The position numbers and the translations under genes were made by a program. A DNA stretch of 64,000 nucleotides from CALJXB01 sp965225935 (GTDB lineage Bacteria > Pseudomonadota > Alphaproteobacteria > Kiloniellales > JAKSDN01), in NCBI GenBank assembly GCA_965225935.1, contig CBDDCC010000010.1:1-64000 (forward strand), read 5' to 3'. The notes beneath the pieces are model-generated. The model did not search any database, was not told the origin of the DNA, and was given only the letters and a program-made list of their open reading frames with translations. Below, piece by piece: positions 46,359 through 55,520 of the stretch (positions are counted from its first letter, which is position 1; each line of letters starts with the position of its first letter).

Positions 46359-47930
46359 ATGAGGTTGCTTGTTGGCCAGCTGTTTCACGAAGGGAACAGC
46401 TTCAATCCGGTTAACACGACGCTCGAGGACTTCACAGTCGTGCGAGGGCCGAAGATTCTGGAGCAACTGTCAGGCACCGGCTCGGTTCTGGGCGGAATAC
46501 TGGATGAGCTTCAGCGGCGAGACGTGGAGATCGTTCCGGCGTTGGCCGCGTGCGAGCGACCGGGGGGCTCGGTGGTGCACAGCGTCTATGAGAGCTTTAA
46601 CGAGGAGCTCCTTGAAGCAGCGGCTTCGAGTCGACCCGATCACGTCGTCTTGGACCTGCACGGGGCGATGACCACTACGGAAAGCGATGACCCCGAGGGC
46701 CTCTCGCTCGAGCGTTTGCGAAGCATCCTCGGGCCGGATGCCGTCATAGGCATTGGCCTGGACCTCCACGCGCATCTGACTGAGCGCATGTTGAAAGCCA
46801 CAGACATCGTAACGGCTTGCAAGCACAATCCGCACTCCGACTATCATGCAACAGGGGTCAAGGCCGCCGACCTAGTGGTCCGAACCGCGCAGCAGACGAT
46901 CGATCCGGTCCTGAACGTCGCTCGGGTGCCTATGATTCTTGAGGGGAATGACGAAACGCACGCAGGACCGTTGAAAGACCTCCATGACAAGGCGCGATGC
47001 TATTCGAAGGAGAACGCATCGGTTCTGGACGTGTCCATCTGCAACGTTCAGTCGCTGATAGATGTTCCGGGGATGGCACAGACGGTTGTGGCAACGACCG
47101 ACTCCTGTGATGACCTCGGCAAGACTATCTGCAGGGAAATCGGACGCCAGCTCTGGACGCGTCGGCATGAGTTCAAGGACGACTTCCCCACCGTTAAGCA
47201 GGTCTTTCAGCAGATCCAAGAGCAGCCGTCCAAGCGGCCGTACGCTATCTCGGATTTCGGCGATCGTGTCTTGGCTGGAGCGCCGGGAGACTGCACCGAA
47301 ATCCTCGGGGCCTGCCTTGAGCTGAACAGTGGTTTGCGTGGGGCAATACCGGTCACTGATCCTGATTCCGTGGCGGTCGCCCAAGCTGTCGGCATCGGCG
47401 CGAAGGTCACGCTCGAGGTCGGCGGAGCCTTTACCCCCAGCGCCAAGAGGATTCCGGTGACCGGTCGAGTGCGCAAGATCAGTGACGGGCAGTTCGTCCT
47501 GAAGGGGCCTTGGCTTGCCGGGCACAAGGCCTCGCATGGATCTACGGCTGTCATCGATATGGGCAAGCTTGTACTGATCCTGACCTCGCGGGCCGCCATG
47601 AGTCAGGACGTCAACTTCTTCGAGAGCTTGGGCGTGCCGATCGCGGATCAGGACTTCGTTGTCGTGAAGTCCGGCAGGCATTTCCAATTGTCCTTCGAAG
47701 GGGTGGCGACATCGATCAAAGCGGACACCTTTGGTGTTGGTGTCTATCGGCCTGGGCAGTTTGCTGTCCGACGGGAACGGGTGTTCCCGGAGGTCGATCA
47801 GGACATCGGATCGATCTCGGCCGAAGGCATTCCGGATGTTCGGCAAAGGCAAGACGTGCGGAACGCTCAAACCCGAGCCATTTGCAAGCCTCTTTGCACG
47901 GAACAGATGGTTGTTCGCAGCAAGATGTAG
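46359..47930 (+). CDS. M81-family metallopeptidase (MlrC/microcystinase C-like)
   Basis: This 523-residue protein begins MRLLVGQLFHEGNSFNPVNT and has DHVVLDLHGAM, GIGLDLHAHLTERM and CKHNPHSDYHATG, the conserved zinc-ligand region of the MlrC family, plus a C-terminal VKSGRHFQLSFEGVATS region. MlrC cleaves small linear peptides, and relatives are often found with ABC importers for amino-compound catabolism. The last 35 residues have no family resemblance, so the 3' end may have been rearranged before the nearby IS630 insertion. ATG follows an AAGGCATCC stretch. Confidence 0.85.
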   Translation: MRLLVGQLFHEGNSFNPVNTTLEDFTVVRGPKILEQLSGTGSVLGGILDELQRRDVEIVPALAACERPGGSVVHSVYESFNEELLEAAASSRPDHVVLDLHGAMTTTESDDPEGLSLERLRSILGPDAVIGIGLDLHAHLTERMLKATDIVTACKHNPHSDYHATGVKAADLVVRTAQQTIDPVLNVARVPMILEGNDETHAGPLKDLHDKARCYSKENASVLDVSICNVQSLIDVPGMAQTVVATTDSCDDLGKTICREIGRQLWTRRHEFKDDFPTVKQVFQQIQEQPSKRPYAISDFGDRVLAGAPGDCTEILGACLELNSGLRGAIPVTDPDSVAVAQAVGIGAKVTLEVGGAFTPSAKRIPVTGRVRKISDGQFVLKGPWLAGHKASHGSTAVIDMGKLVLILTSRAAMSQDVNFFESLGVPIADQDFVVVKSGRHFQLSFEGVATSIKADTFGVGVYRPGQFAVRRERVFPEVDQDIGSISAEGIPDVRQRQDVRNAQTRAICKPLCTEQMVVRSKM

Positions 47931-48056
47931 CCGGAACAGCGCACCCTGTTGCTGCACGCCTAGAGCGGGATGATTTTGCAGTGAATCGCTTTTAGGGATT
48001 CGCGGCTCGGGGAATATTTGATTCAACATTTTGACTGGAGAAGGAGGCCAGCATGT

Positions 48057-48419
48057 ATGAGCAAGGCCTATTCGATGGATCTTCGCGAGCGGGTTGTCGG
48101 TTCTGTTGAGGATGAGGGACTTTCGCGCCGGCAGGCTGCGGCGTGGTTCGGTGTATCGGTCTCGACGGCGATCAATTGGCTGCGCCGTTACCGGGAGACG
48201 GGCAGCGTGGCGCCCGGGCAGATCGGCGGACACCGGCCCAAGAAGATCATCGGTGCCCATCGCGACTGGCTGGTTGCGCGCTGCTCTGGGGGCGACTTCA
48301 CCTTGCGCGGCCTTCGGGACGAGCTGTCGGAGCGCGGCCTGAGGGTGGACTATCGTACGGTTTGGAACTTCGTGCACGAAGAGAAACTGAGCTTCAAAAA
48401 AAACGCCCCTCGCCAGTGA
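48057..48419 (+). CDS. IS630 transposase, first frame (OrfA, HTH part)
   Basis: This 120-residue frame begins MSKAYSMDLRERVVGSVED and carries the two helix-turn-helix regions (LSRRQAAAWFGVSVSTAINWL, then RGLRDELSERGLRVDYRTVW) that recognise the element ends. It ends shortly after a run of eight adenines (48396-48403), where ribosomes are expected to shift into the second frame. A GGAGAAGGAGG site lies upstream. Confidence 0.9.
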   Translation: MSKAYSMDLRERVVGSVEDEGLSRRQAAAWFGVSVSTAINWLRRYRETGSVAPGQIGGHRPKKIIGAHRDWLVARCSGGDFTLRGLRDELSERGLRVDYRTVWNFVHEEKLSFKKNAPRQ

Positions 48420-49002
48420 GCGCGAGCGCCCGGACGTCGCGCGCCGGCGGGCTCAGTGGAAGAAATACCGCGGGCGCATCGCGCCGCAGCGCCTGGTCTT
48501 CATCGACGAGACCTGGGCACGGACCAACATGGCACCGCTCCGAGGCTGGGCGCCGCGCGGCCAGAGGCTCCCGGCCAAGCTGCCGCACGGCAAGTGGAAG
48601 ACCCTGACCTTCCTGGCCGCGCTGCGCCAGCACCGCATCGAGGCGCCGTGGCTGCTCGATGGCCCGATCAACGGCGAACGCTTCCGGCTCTATGTGGAAA
48701 AGCTCCTCCTGCCCACCCTCAGGCCCGGCGACATCGTCGTCATGGACAATCTGGGAAGCCACAAGTCCAAGGCCGTGCGTCAGGCCATCCGATCCGCCCA
48801 GGCCAGGCTCTTGTTCCTGCCCAAGTACTCGCCCGACCTCAACCCCATCGAGCAGGTCTTCTCAAAGCTCAAGCACCGCCTCAGAAAAGCCTCCGCCCGA
48901 ACCCCGGACGACATCTGCCAGGCCATCGCCCAAATCCTCCCGACATATAGCCCAGAGGAATGCGCCAACTACTTCAAAAACGCAGGCTATGGTTTAACCT
49001 AA
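48403..49002 (+). CDS. IS630 transposase, second frame (OrfB, DDE catalytic part)
   Basis: This frame is entered by a shift at the A8 tract and has no start of its own at the correct place. It contains the DDE catalytic residues in VFIDETWARTN (Asp), IVVMDNLGSHK (Asp) and NPIEQVFSKLKH (Glu). It completes a transposase of about 315 residues, which is normal for IS630. The slippery adenine run suggests programmed frameshifting rather than decay. Confidence 0.88.
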   Translation, partial: TPLASERERPDVARRRAQWKKYRGRIAPQRLVFIDETWARTNMAPLRGWAPRGQRLPAKLPHGKWKTLTFLAALRQHRIEAPWLLDGPINGERFRLYVEKLLLPTLRPGDIVVMDNLGSHKSKAVRQAIRSAQARLLFLPKYSPDLNPIEQVFSKLKHRLRKASARTPDDICQAIAQILPTYSPEECANYFKNAGYGLT

Positions 49003-49014
49003 AGTCATCCCGCT

Positions 49015-49833
49015 CTAGGCCGAGGCCAAACGCGGAAATGCGGTGAGCGATTTCTGGTCCCTGGACAATCGCCGTGCCAAATCAAAGAGATCCAACGCAT
49101 CGCAATTAGTCCCAGATCCTATAAGGAGGTGGAGCATGCCGAGGCGAGCAGCACCGGCAGCATCGGTTTCCGGATTGTCACCGATCATGACGCAGGCGGC
49201 GGGGGTTGAGTTCAACCTTCTCACCGCTTCTTGGAAGAGATCCGGTTGCGGTTTGCCGATCACACGCACGTTCGTTGGGCTAGCGCAAGCAATGATAGCC
49301 TGCATCAGGGCACCGGTTTCCGGAACCAGAAGACCGTTGGCGCCCGGATGATACCTGTCCGGGTTGCAGGCTACGAGCGTCGCCCCCCGGCGGACCTCGT
49401 TTGCCGCAAGAGCCAGCTTGTCATAGGAAAAGGCCTCATCGCGCCCGAGCAGGACAACATCAGCGGTGTCCTGAACGAGGATAAGCCCGGCACGGTCCGC
49501 CTCGCGCCTCAAGGCTGGACTGCCGATCAAGAGGACGCGGGCCCCGGGATAGTCAAGAGCAACCCGCTGCACGGCCATGACGCCCGCCAATATGATCCGG
49601 CTGGCAGGAATTCCCAGGCCTGCCGAGGCCAGCTCGGTGGCGAGACCGCAAGCGGAGTGTGTCGAGTTGTTCGACACAATGACGAAACGGTCATCGATCT
49701 GCCGGATGAGTTCCGCGGCACCGGGAATAATAGTCCGTCCGTGTACAAGTGTTCCGTCGAGATCGACCACGAATGACAGCTTTGCGTGCGGCGTCTCGGA
49801 TCCGGGGCGGGAGTGTATCGGTCTTCGGTCCAT
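49015..49833 (-). CDS. HAD-superfamily IIA phosphatase (NagD-like)
   Basis: This 272-residue hydrolase has motif I VVDLDGTLVHG (nucleophile Asp), motif II IVSNNSTH, the Lys in GKPQPDLF and motif IV MIGDNPETDAAGA. The C2-type cap between motifs II and III places it in the NagD/4-nitrophenylphosphatase group. The substrate is probably a small phosphorylated metabolite. The final residues and stop are formed at the IS630 insertion site, so a few native C-terminal residues may be lost. It is divergent from the first Pot-like operon. Confidence 0.9.
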   Translation of the reverse strand: MDRRPIHSRPGSETPHAKLSFVVDLDGTLVHGRTIIPGAAELIRQIDDRFVIVSNNSTHSACGLATELASAGLGIPASRIILAGVMAVQRVALDYPGARVLLIGSPALRREADRAGLILVQDTADVVLLGRDEAFSYDKLALAANEVRRGATLVACNPDRYHPGANGLLVPETGALMQAIIACASPTNVRVIGKPQPDLFQEAVRRLNSTPAACVMIGDNPETDAAGAARLGMLHLLIGSGTNCDALDLFDLARRLSRDQKSLTAFPRLASA

Positions 49834-49918
49834 CGTTAGGGAAGGTTCCTCATGATGAGCAATGCCAGTTTGCTCGCGGTTTCCTGCATCTGCCTCTGTG
49901 CGAAGGTATTCGCAGAAT

Positions 49919-49964
49919 TGAGATTATTTCATATCCAGTTGTTGTATTGAATGAGAAACTTTCA
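49919..49964. promoter_or_regulatory. Two operator-like sites before the first Pot-like ABC operon
   Basis: TGAGA-TTA-TTTCA at 49919-49931 and TGAGA-AAC-TTTCA at 49952-49964 are 33 bases apart, about three helical turns, in an AT-rich stretch between the HAD gene and the ABC operon. They match the perfect palindrome near the RpiR gene. Paired spacing suggests cooperative binding of a regulator such as that RpiR protein. Confidence 0.55.
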
Positions 49965-50101
49965 TATAACTGACATACTACCCCGCTATCGTGGGAATCA
50001 GAGTTTTCTCGGGCGCTGTAAGGCCGTGCGACGTGGTTGAAGGTCACGATTGAAAACATCGGATGATTCTACGCGGAGGGGATGCGCGTCTCGAGCTGGC
50101 T

Positions 50102-51010
50102 ATGGTGACGTCGATCACATACGATTCAGGACCGGAACCTCTGAAAGGCAAGCACGCGACTGTGCTTCTCTCCGCGCGCGACCTTGCTGGTCTTTTCCCG
50201 GTTCTTTTGGTCGCGCCCGCTGCGCTGCTTCTCATCTTGTGGTTCGTTGTACCGCTTGCCCGGCTTTCCTCGCTTGCCTTTGCCGGAGAGGAAGGCGCGC
50301 TCGCGAGCTTCGAGACCCTGTTCGGCAGTGCAGCCTATCGGCAGGTCTTTCTCAACACCTTCCAGATCTCCTTCATCGTCACCGTCGTCACGGTGGTCCT
50401 TGCCTTTCCTGTTGCGCTGCTGCTCAGCCGGCTGCGTGGGATCTGGTTCGTGTTAGCACTCTACGGCGTGCTCTTCCCCTTTTGGGTGTCGCTTCTGGTG
50501 CGGACCTATTCCTGGATCTTGCTGCTGCCCAAGAACGGACCGGTCAATCAGGCGCTCATGGCGACGGGGCTAATCGAGGCGCCGGTGCAACTGCTGTTCA
50601 ATAATACGGCCGTCGTCATCGGCATGACTCACGTCCTGTTGCCCTACGCCATCCTGCCGCTGTTCGCCCGGATGCGGGGCATCGACGGCCGCTTGCTCCA
50701 GGCGAGCGACGGGCTTGGAGCGAGCCTGTTCGACACCTTCCGCTACGTTTACCTGCCTCTGTTGATGCCGGGGCTGCTGGGTGCCGGGCTGGTGGTGTTT
50801 CTGCTGGCGCTCGGCTTTTTCGTGACGCCGGCCCTGTTGGGTGGGGCAGGGGCCCTGACGGTCTCGACCCTGATCGCCGGCTTCGTGACCGATCGGCTGG
50901 CTTGGTCGTTGGCCGCGGCCGGCGCGATCATCCTGCTCGCTGCCGTGCTGTTGCTGCTCATCCTGTTTCGCCGTCTGTTGCCGCTTGGGCGTAGCGGGTG
51001 GGCGGCATGA
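50102..51010 (+). CDS. Spermidine/putrescine-type ABC permease (PotB-like)
   Basis: This inner-membrane permease has about 302 residues and six predicted helices. It carries the BPD_transp_1 signature with the EAA-like loop DGRLLQASDGLGASLFDTFR. Segments such as LFPFWVSLLVRTYSWILLL and NNTAVVIGMTHVLLPYAILPL are typical of PotB/PotH. ATG at 50102 is preferred, though 50063 is in frame. The ATGA overlap links it to the second permease. It is the first gene of a permease-permease-ATPase-binding-protein operon. Confidence 0.88.
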   Translation: MVTSITYDSGPEPLKGKHATVLLSARDLAGLFPVLLVAPAALLLILWFVVPLARLSSLAFAGEEGALASFETLFGSAAYRQVFLNTFQISFIVTVVTVVLAFPVALLLSRLRGIWFVLALYGVLFPFWVSLLVRTYSWILLLPKNGPVNQALMATGLIEAPVQLLFNNTAVVIGMTHVLLPYAILPLFARMRGIDGRLLQASDGLGASLFDTFRYVYLPLLMPGLLGAGLVVFLLALGFFVTPALLGGAGALTVSTLIAGFVTDRLAWSLAAAGAIILLAAVLLLLILFRRLLPLGRSGWAA

Positions 51011-51807
51011 CACAGCTGCCGCTCGGCCTGCGTATTACCGCCCATGTCAGCGCCAGCTTGGTGCTGGCCTTTCTGGTGCTGCCGATCCTGGCGGTCATAC
51101 CGGCGTCGTTCAACGAGGCGCGCTTCATCCGCCTGCCGCCCGAGTCCTACTCCGTCGAGTGGTATGGCGCTTTTGCCGCCGACCAGGAGTGGCGCTCCGC
51201 CCTCTGGAACAGCTTCTGGGTCGCGGCCTGGACGACGGTCCTGTCGGTCGTGACCGGAACCGCCGCCGCGCTCGGTTTGAACCGCCTGCCGCAGCGTCTC
51301 AACCTTGTGCTGATGGGGCTTTTCTTGGCGCCCTTGATCGTGCCTTTGGTCGTGACGGCGGTCGCGATTTACCGCACGGCACTCGATGTGCAACTCAACA
51401 GCACCTTTGCCGGCCTGGTGCTAAGCCATGCGGTGCTGGCGCTGCCCTTCGTGGTGATCAACGTCGGCATCGCGCTGCGGGCGGTCGACGAGGCCTGGTT
51501 GCAGGCCGCCGCCGGACTCGGAGCGGCGCCCTGGACGATCTTCCGGACGATCACTCTGCCGACCCTTGCGCCGGGCATGCTCGGCGGCGGCGTCTTCGCC
51601 TTCATCACTTCGTTCGACGAGTTCACGGTCTCCCTCTTCATGGTCGGTTACCAGACCAAGACGCTCCCGATCAAGATCTGGGAGGCGGTCCGCTTCGAAT
51701 TCACCCCAGCGGTGGCCGTGGCCGCCACGGTGATCATTGTCCTAGCGATCCTCCTGTTTGCGCTGGCGATGGCCGTGAACCGGCAACAGAAGGAGGCGCG
51801 GACGTGA
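51007..51807 (+). CDS. Spermidine/putrescine-type ABC permease (PotC-like)
   Basis: This 266-residue membrane protein is the PotC-type partner of the preceding permease. It has MGLFLAPLIVPLVVTAVAIY and the EAA loop DEAWLQAAAGLGAAPWTIFRT, then FITSFDEFTVSLFMVG. It begins inside the previous stop codon (ATGA) and ends inside the ATPase start (GTGA). Coupled translation supports a fixed ratio of the complex subunits. Confidence 0.88.
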   Translation: MTQLPLGLRITAHVSASLVLAFLVLPILAVIPASFNEARFIRLPPESYSVEWYGAFAADQEWRSALWNSFWVAAWTTVLSVVTGTAAALGLNRLPQRLNLVLMGLFLAPLIVPLVVTAVAIYRTALDVQLNSTFAGLVLSHAVLALPFVVINVGIALRAVDEAWLQAAAGLGAAPWTIFRTITLPTLAPGMLGGGVFAFITSFDEFTVSLFMVGYQTKTLPIKIWEAVRFEFTPAVAVAATVIIVLAILLFALAMAVNRQQKEART

Positions 51808-52871
51808 CCAACGCCGGATTGCCACTACAGCTATCGGCCGTGTCGAAGCGCTACGAGCTGGTGGCGGCGCTGAGGCCCACCGATCTGACGGTCGATGCCG
51901 GGGAGTTCGTCACCCTGCTTGGCCCATCGGGCTCCGGCAAGACAACCCTTTTGAACCTGATCGCCGGCTATGCGGAGCCGACCTCGGGGCAGGTCCGGCT
52001 GGGCGAGCGCGACATCACCTGGCTTCCTGCGCGGCACCGCAACATCGGCATGGTTTTCCAGAGTTACGCGCTGTTTCCGCATATGACGGTCGGGGAGAAT
52101 GTGGCCTACGGGCTCAAGGTGCGCGGCCGGCCCAAGCGGGAGATCAAGCGCCGCGTGGACGAGGCCCTGGCCATCGTCCAGCTTTCCGGCCTGGCGGAAC
52201 GGTCGGTCCGGAAGCTGTCGGGCGGCCAGCAACAGCGCGTGGCGCTGGCCCGCGCCCTGGTGATCGAGCCGGACCTGGTTCTGATGGACGAGCCGCTCGG
52301 CGCGCTCGACCGCCAGCTCCGCAAGTCGGTGCAGCTCGAACTGCGGCGTCTTCATGACGCCCACCGCCGCACCACGATCTATGTCACGCACGACCAGGAA
52401 GAGGCCCTGGTGCTGTCCGACCGCATAGTCGTCATGCGCGACGGCGGGGTCGAGCAGATCGGCACGGCGAGCGAGCTCTACGACCGGCCAGCGAACGCCT
52501 TCGTCGCCGGCTTCATCGGCGAATCGAACCTGCTGTCCGGCCGCGTCAGGTCGACAGCATCCGATCATGCCGAGATGGAGGTGCCCGGGCTCGGCTGCAG
52601 GGTCAGCGCCGGCGCGTCGGACGGTGTCGCGGCCGGCGGTGAGGGGAGCCTGTTGATCCGGCCGGAACACCTGGAGCTGCGCAGCGACGGCGGCGTTCCG
52701 GGCGTGGTCGAGGAGACCGTGTTCCTCGGCGAGCTGCAGTCCGTCAGGGTCAGGCTGGAGACTGGGGAGCAGCTTTGGCTGCGGCGCTTGGCGGCCCCCA
52801 CTTTGCCGGCCGGTGAGAGCATCCGAATTGGCTGGCAGCCGGAGCGGCTTCGCATCCTTGCGCCGGCTTAG
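51804..52871 (+). CDS. Spermidine/putrescine-type ABC ATPase (PotA-like)
   Basis: This protein of 355 residues (GTG start overlapping the upstream stop) has Walker A LLGPSGSGKTT, Q-loop MVFQSYALFPHM, signature KLSGGQQQRVALARAL, Walker B LVLMDEPLGALD and the switch His in YVTHDQEEAL. A C-terminal TOBE domain (about 270-355) is present, as in PotA. It powers the permease pair encoded upstream. The substrate class (polyamine-like or other small cation/phospho-compound) cannot be fixed. Confidence 0.93.
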   Translation: MTNAGLPLQLSAVSKRYELVAALRPTDLTVDAGEFVTLLGPSGSGKTTLLNLIAGYAEPTSGQVRLGERDITWLPARHRNIGMVFQSYALFPHMTVGENVAYGLKVRGRPKREIKRRVDEALAIVQLSGLAERSVRKLSGGQQQRVALARALVIEPDLVLMDEPLGALDRQLRKSVQLELRRLHDAHRRTTIYVTHDQEEALVLSDRIVVMRDGGVEQIGTASELYDRPANAFVAGFIGESNLLSGRVRSTASDHAEMEVPGLGCRVSAGASDGVAAGGEGSLLIRPEHLELRSDGGVPGVVEETVFLGELQSVRVRLETGEQLWLRRLAAPTLPAGESIRIGWQPERLRILAPA

Positions 52872-52980
52872 TCATGGGAGTTTCGGTATCCAACAGTGGG
52901 AGGACAGTATGGTTGACCGACCTGAGTTCCTAAAGGGCGGCACCGCCGCGACGATCACAACAATGGAAGAGGCTAGAGCA

Positions 52981-54039
52981 ATGATTGACCGTAGAGGCTT
53001 TTTGCTGGGTAGCGCCGGCTTGTCGGCCGTCCTCGCGACCGCCGGTCTGCCCCGCGTATCCCAAGCCCAGTCGCGCCCCTTCACCTTCGTCTCCTGGGGC
53101 GGCGCACTCTCCAAGATGGAGGAGACCGCCTTCCTCGAGCCTTTCTTCAAGGAGAAGGGAATCAGTTATGTCAGCACCTCGCCCATGGAAACAGCCAAGA
53201 TCAAAACCATGGTCGAGGCCGGCAAGGTCGAGTGGGACCTGACCGATGTCGACGGCGCCTCGGTCTGGCGCGGCGGCGAGCAGGGCTTCCTCGAGACTCT
53301 GGACATGTCCCGGATCCCGAATGCGGCCGCCCTCAAGCCCGGCTGGGTGACGCCCTATGGGATTGCCACCTCGGCCGGCGGCTCGATCATCGCCTGGTCG
53401 AAGGAAGCCTTTCCGGACGGGGGCCCGAGCCAGTGGGCCGACTTCTGGGATGTCGAGCGCTTTCCCGGCAAGCGCGGTATGTACAAGGGATTCTACTGGA
53501 ACTACGAGGTCGCGATGCTGGCCGAGGGGGCGACGCGCGAAGAGATCTATCCGGTGACCGACGAGAAGGCCGACATGGCATTCCGCAAGCTGGAAGAGCT
53601 GAAGCCGCATGTGGCCGCCTGGTGGAGTTCTGGTCCGCAGCCCGCGCAGCTCCTGACAACCGGCGAAGCCACGCTCTCGTCTGCTTGGAGCGGGCGCGTC
53701 CTGGCCGCGCTCAGCGAAGGTGCGCCCATCGACTACACCTACAATCAGGCGATCGCCTGGGCCAACTGGTGGTCGATCCCGAAAGGCACGCCATACCTCG
53801 ACGTCGCCTACGAAGCGTTGAACTACGCCCTGGGCGAGGAACCGCAGGCAAAGTTGTTGGAGCTGAATGTCTACGGACCGGTACTCGAGGCCGCGGCTGC
53901 GAAGGCCGATGACGCCACGCAGAAGACGCTGGTGATGGCGCCGCGCTACGCCGACAGCATTCACATCCTGAACGAGCAGGAAGGTGCCCGCTACGGCGTC
54001 GCCTACGAGGAGCGCTGGAACCAGTTCTTGTTGAGCTGA
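52981..54039 (+). CDS. Periplasmic substrate-binding protein of the first Pot-like importer
   Basis: This protein of about 352 residues starts MIDRRGFLLGSAGLSA, a twin-arginine-like signal peptide ending near SQAQS. The mature SBP_bac_8/PotD-like domain opens with PFTFVSWGGALSKMEETAF and has YGIATSAGGSIIAWSKEAFP. The ATG at 52981 follows GGAAGAGG and is preferred over upstream in-frame ATGs at 52912 and 52963. It comes 109 bases after the ATPase gene and closes the operon. Confidence 0.9.
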   Translation: MIDRRGFLLGSAGLSAVLATAGLPRVSQAQSRPFTFVSWGGALSKMEETAFLEPFFKEKGISYVSTSPMETAKIKTMVEAGKVEWDLTDVDGASVWRGGEQGFLETLDMSRIPNAAALKPGWVTPYGIATSAGGSIIAWSKEAFPDGGPSQWADFWDVERFPGKRGMYKGFYWNYEVAMLAEGATREEIYPVTDEKADMAFRKLEELKPHVAAWWSSGPQPAQLLTTGEATLSSAWSGRVLAALSEGAPIDYTYNQAIAWANWWSIPKGTPYLDVAYEALNYALGEEPQAKLLELNVYGPVLEAAAAKADDATQKTLVMAPRYADSIHILNEQEGARYGVAYEERWNQFLLS

Positions 54040-54152
54040 ACCGATCGAGGGACAGATAAGCGGTGACTGCCTGTCACCAGCCACGCTTGCCGGCCCTGAT
54101 GTCCACTGTCGGGGCTAGCAAGCCGATCCTGATCTGTTCATCGTAGCGGAAT

Positions 54153-54197
54153 TGAGATAACTGCATAATTCTGCTTAAATTATATGAGAAAACTTCA
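54153..54197. promoter_or_regulatory. Operator-like sites before the second Pot-like ABC operon
   Basis: TGAGA-AAA-CTTCA at 54185-54197 and a weaker TGAGA-TAA-CTGCA at 54153-54165 repeat the layout seen before the first ABC operon, with 32 instead of 33 bases between sites. Of 16 bases following the second TGAGA in the two operons, most agree (TGAGAAA..TTCATAT). The shared design points to one regulator for both importers. Confidence 0.5.
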
Positions 54198-54268
54198 TAT
54201 TCATGTCATTTGGGGACGGTAGGCTTCGAATACCGTCTTCGCGGTGTGGATCACTTGGGGAGGGTGTC

Positions 54269-55447
54269 ATGACTAGTTCTTATGCGACGATGACGAGGCG
54301 CCGGCTACTGCAGTCAACGATGGCTGCCGTTGGCGGGCTTGCGGTCGGTGTCACGCCTTGGTCTCGCGGCCTGGCAGCTTCGAAGACAGTCAATCTCGCC
54401 GACATTGGTGTCGGGGATCCAGGTAGCTGGCAACGCTTCAACGACAAGACAGGCTGGGGCGTCAATCTGGTTGCCATCGGCAATGCCCCTTCGGCCATCA
54501 TCAACGTCATGCTCGGCGGTGGGGGTGTTCAAACCTACGATGCCATTCACATCGTCGGCGGGGTTCAGAAGCCGCTGTCGGAGCTTGGTCTGATCGTGCC
54601 CATCGAAACCGAGCGCATGCCGAATTGGGGCAAGAACGAGTTCATTCAGAAGTACCTTCAGCCGGGCGCGGGCGGTCACCACGCGATCGGCTACGAGGGG
54701 AAGATCTACGGCGTGCCGACGATCATCCAGGGCGAGTCGATCTGCTACCGGCCGGATCTCACCAAGGAGGAGATCAACTCCTTCGGCGCGCTTTTCGATC
54801 CGAAGTGGCGCGGCAACGTGGCGCTCGACGACAACTACAACGCCGCGGGCTTGAAGGCCGCCATCTATCTCAAGCATGCCGGCCTGGCCGATATCGGTAA
54901 TCCCACTGACATGACGCCGAGCGAGATCAACACGGTGGTCAACTTCCTGATCGAAAAGAAGAAGGAGGGGCAGTTCCGGCTTCTCTGGACCAGCTACCAG
55001 CAGGCTGTCGATCTTCTGGTCAGCGGCGAGGTTTACGTCCTGGACGGCTGGGAGCCGATGGTCTACGCCGCCCAGGCGAAAGGGGTGGACTGTCTCTATG
55101 CCGTGCCGCGAGAGGGCTATCTGATGTGGGCCATGGCCGGCTACGTGACCAACAACCCCAATCGCCCGCCGGAACGCACGCAGGCCGTCTACGATCTCTT
55201 CGATTTCATGCTGGGGCCCTGGTACGGCGCCCGCATCAGCGCAAGCCGTGGCTATCTTACCAATTCCCAAGCCATACCCTTCGCAAAGGCAAACCCGGAC
55301 CTGTTCGAGCCCGGCGAGCCGGAAGAAGCGGCGAATGTACAAGAGCGCGTGTTGTTCAAGGCCGAGAACGTTGCCGTCTGGCACCAGCGATGGCCAAAAC
55401 ACGTTCACGAGTTGGAAGCGGAATGGGCCCGCTTCAAGGCGGCGTGA
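54269..55447 (+). CDS. Periplasmic substrate-binding protein of the second Pot-like importer
   Basis: This protein has about 392 residues from the ATG at 54269. The N-terminus MTRRRLLQSTMAAVGG is a twin-arginine-type signal ending near GLAAS. The mature part is an SBP_bac_8/PotD-like fold with YEGKIYGVPTIIQGESICYR and GALFDPKWRGNVALDDNYN, typical of spermidine/putrescine or Fe/thiamine-type binding proteins. It is followed after 73 bases by a permease gene. It resembles the first binding protein only distantly, so the two importers probably bind different ligands. Confidence 0.88.
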   Translation: MTSSYATMTRRRLLQSTMAAVGGLAVGVTPWSRGLAASKTVNLADIGVGDPGSWQRFNDKTGWGVNLVAIGNAPSAIINVMLGGGGVQTYDAIHIVGGVQKPLSELGLIVPIETERMPNWGKNEFIQKYLQPGAGGHHAIGYEGKIYGVPTIIQGESICYRPDLTKEEINSFGALFDPKWRGNVALDDNYNAAGLKAAIYLKHAGLADIGNPTDMTPSEINTVVNFLIEKKKEGQFRLLWTSYQQAVDLLVSGEVYVLDGWEPMVYAAQAKGVDCLYAVPREGYLMWAMAGYVTNNPNRPPERTQAVYDLFDFMLGPWYGARISASRGYLTNSQAIPFAKANPDLFEPGEPEEAANVQERVLFKAENVAVWHQRWPKHVHELEAEWARFKAA

Positions 55448-55520
55448 TCGCGCCTCGATCGCCTTTCTCCGCAACGGTCCGGTTCGTCTCTGGCGGTGAG
55501 GCCTGGCCGGGACGGTCCGG

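Larger units (their letters stand above)
47961..49017. mobile_element. IS630-family insertion sequence flanked by TA (CTAG) targets
   Basis: The ends are inverted repeats: AGAGCGGGATGATTTTG at the left, and AGAGCGGGATGACTTTAG read inward from the right. Each is bounded by TA within a CTAG tetranucleotide, the expected IS630/Tc1-type target duplication. The element is about 1.05 kb and holds one transposase split into two overlapping frames. Its right end abuts the 3' end of the HAD gene, whose stop codon lies in the CTAG. Confidence 0.92.

Noticed and set aside
46872..48377. Long minus-strand open frame of 501 codons opposite the MlrC-like gene
   Set aside because: It is antisense to a well-supported gene, has no recognisable domain and runs into the IS630 element. 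High GC codon use creates such shadow frames.
48396..48403. Reading the split IS630 transposase as a decayed pseudogene
   Set aside because: The split occurs at an eight-adenine run between the HTH and DDE parts. Catalytic residues and both inverted repeats are intact, which fits programmed frameshifting.
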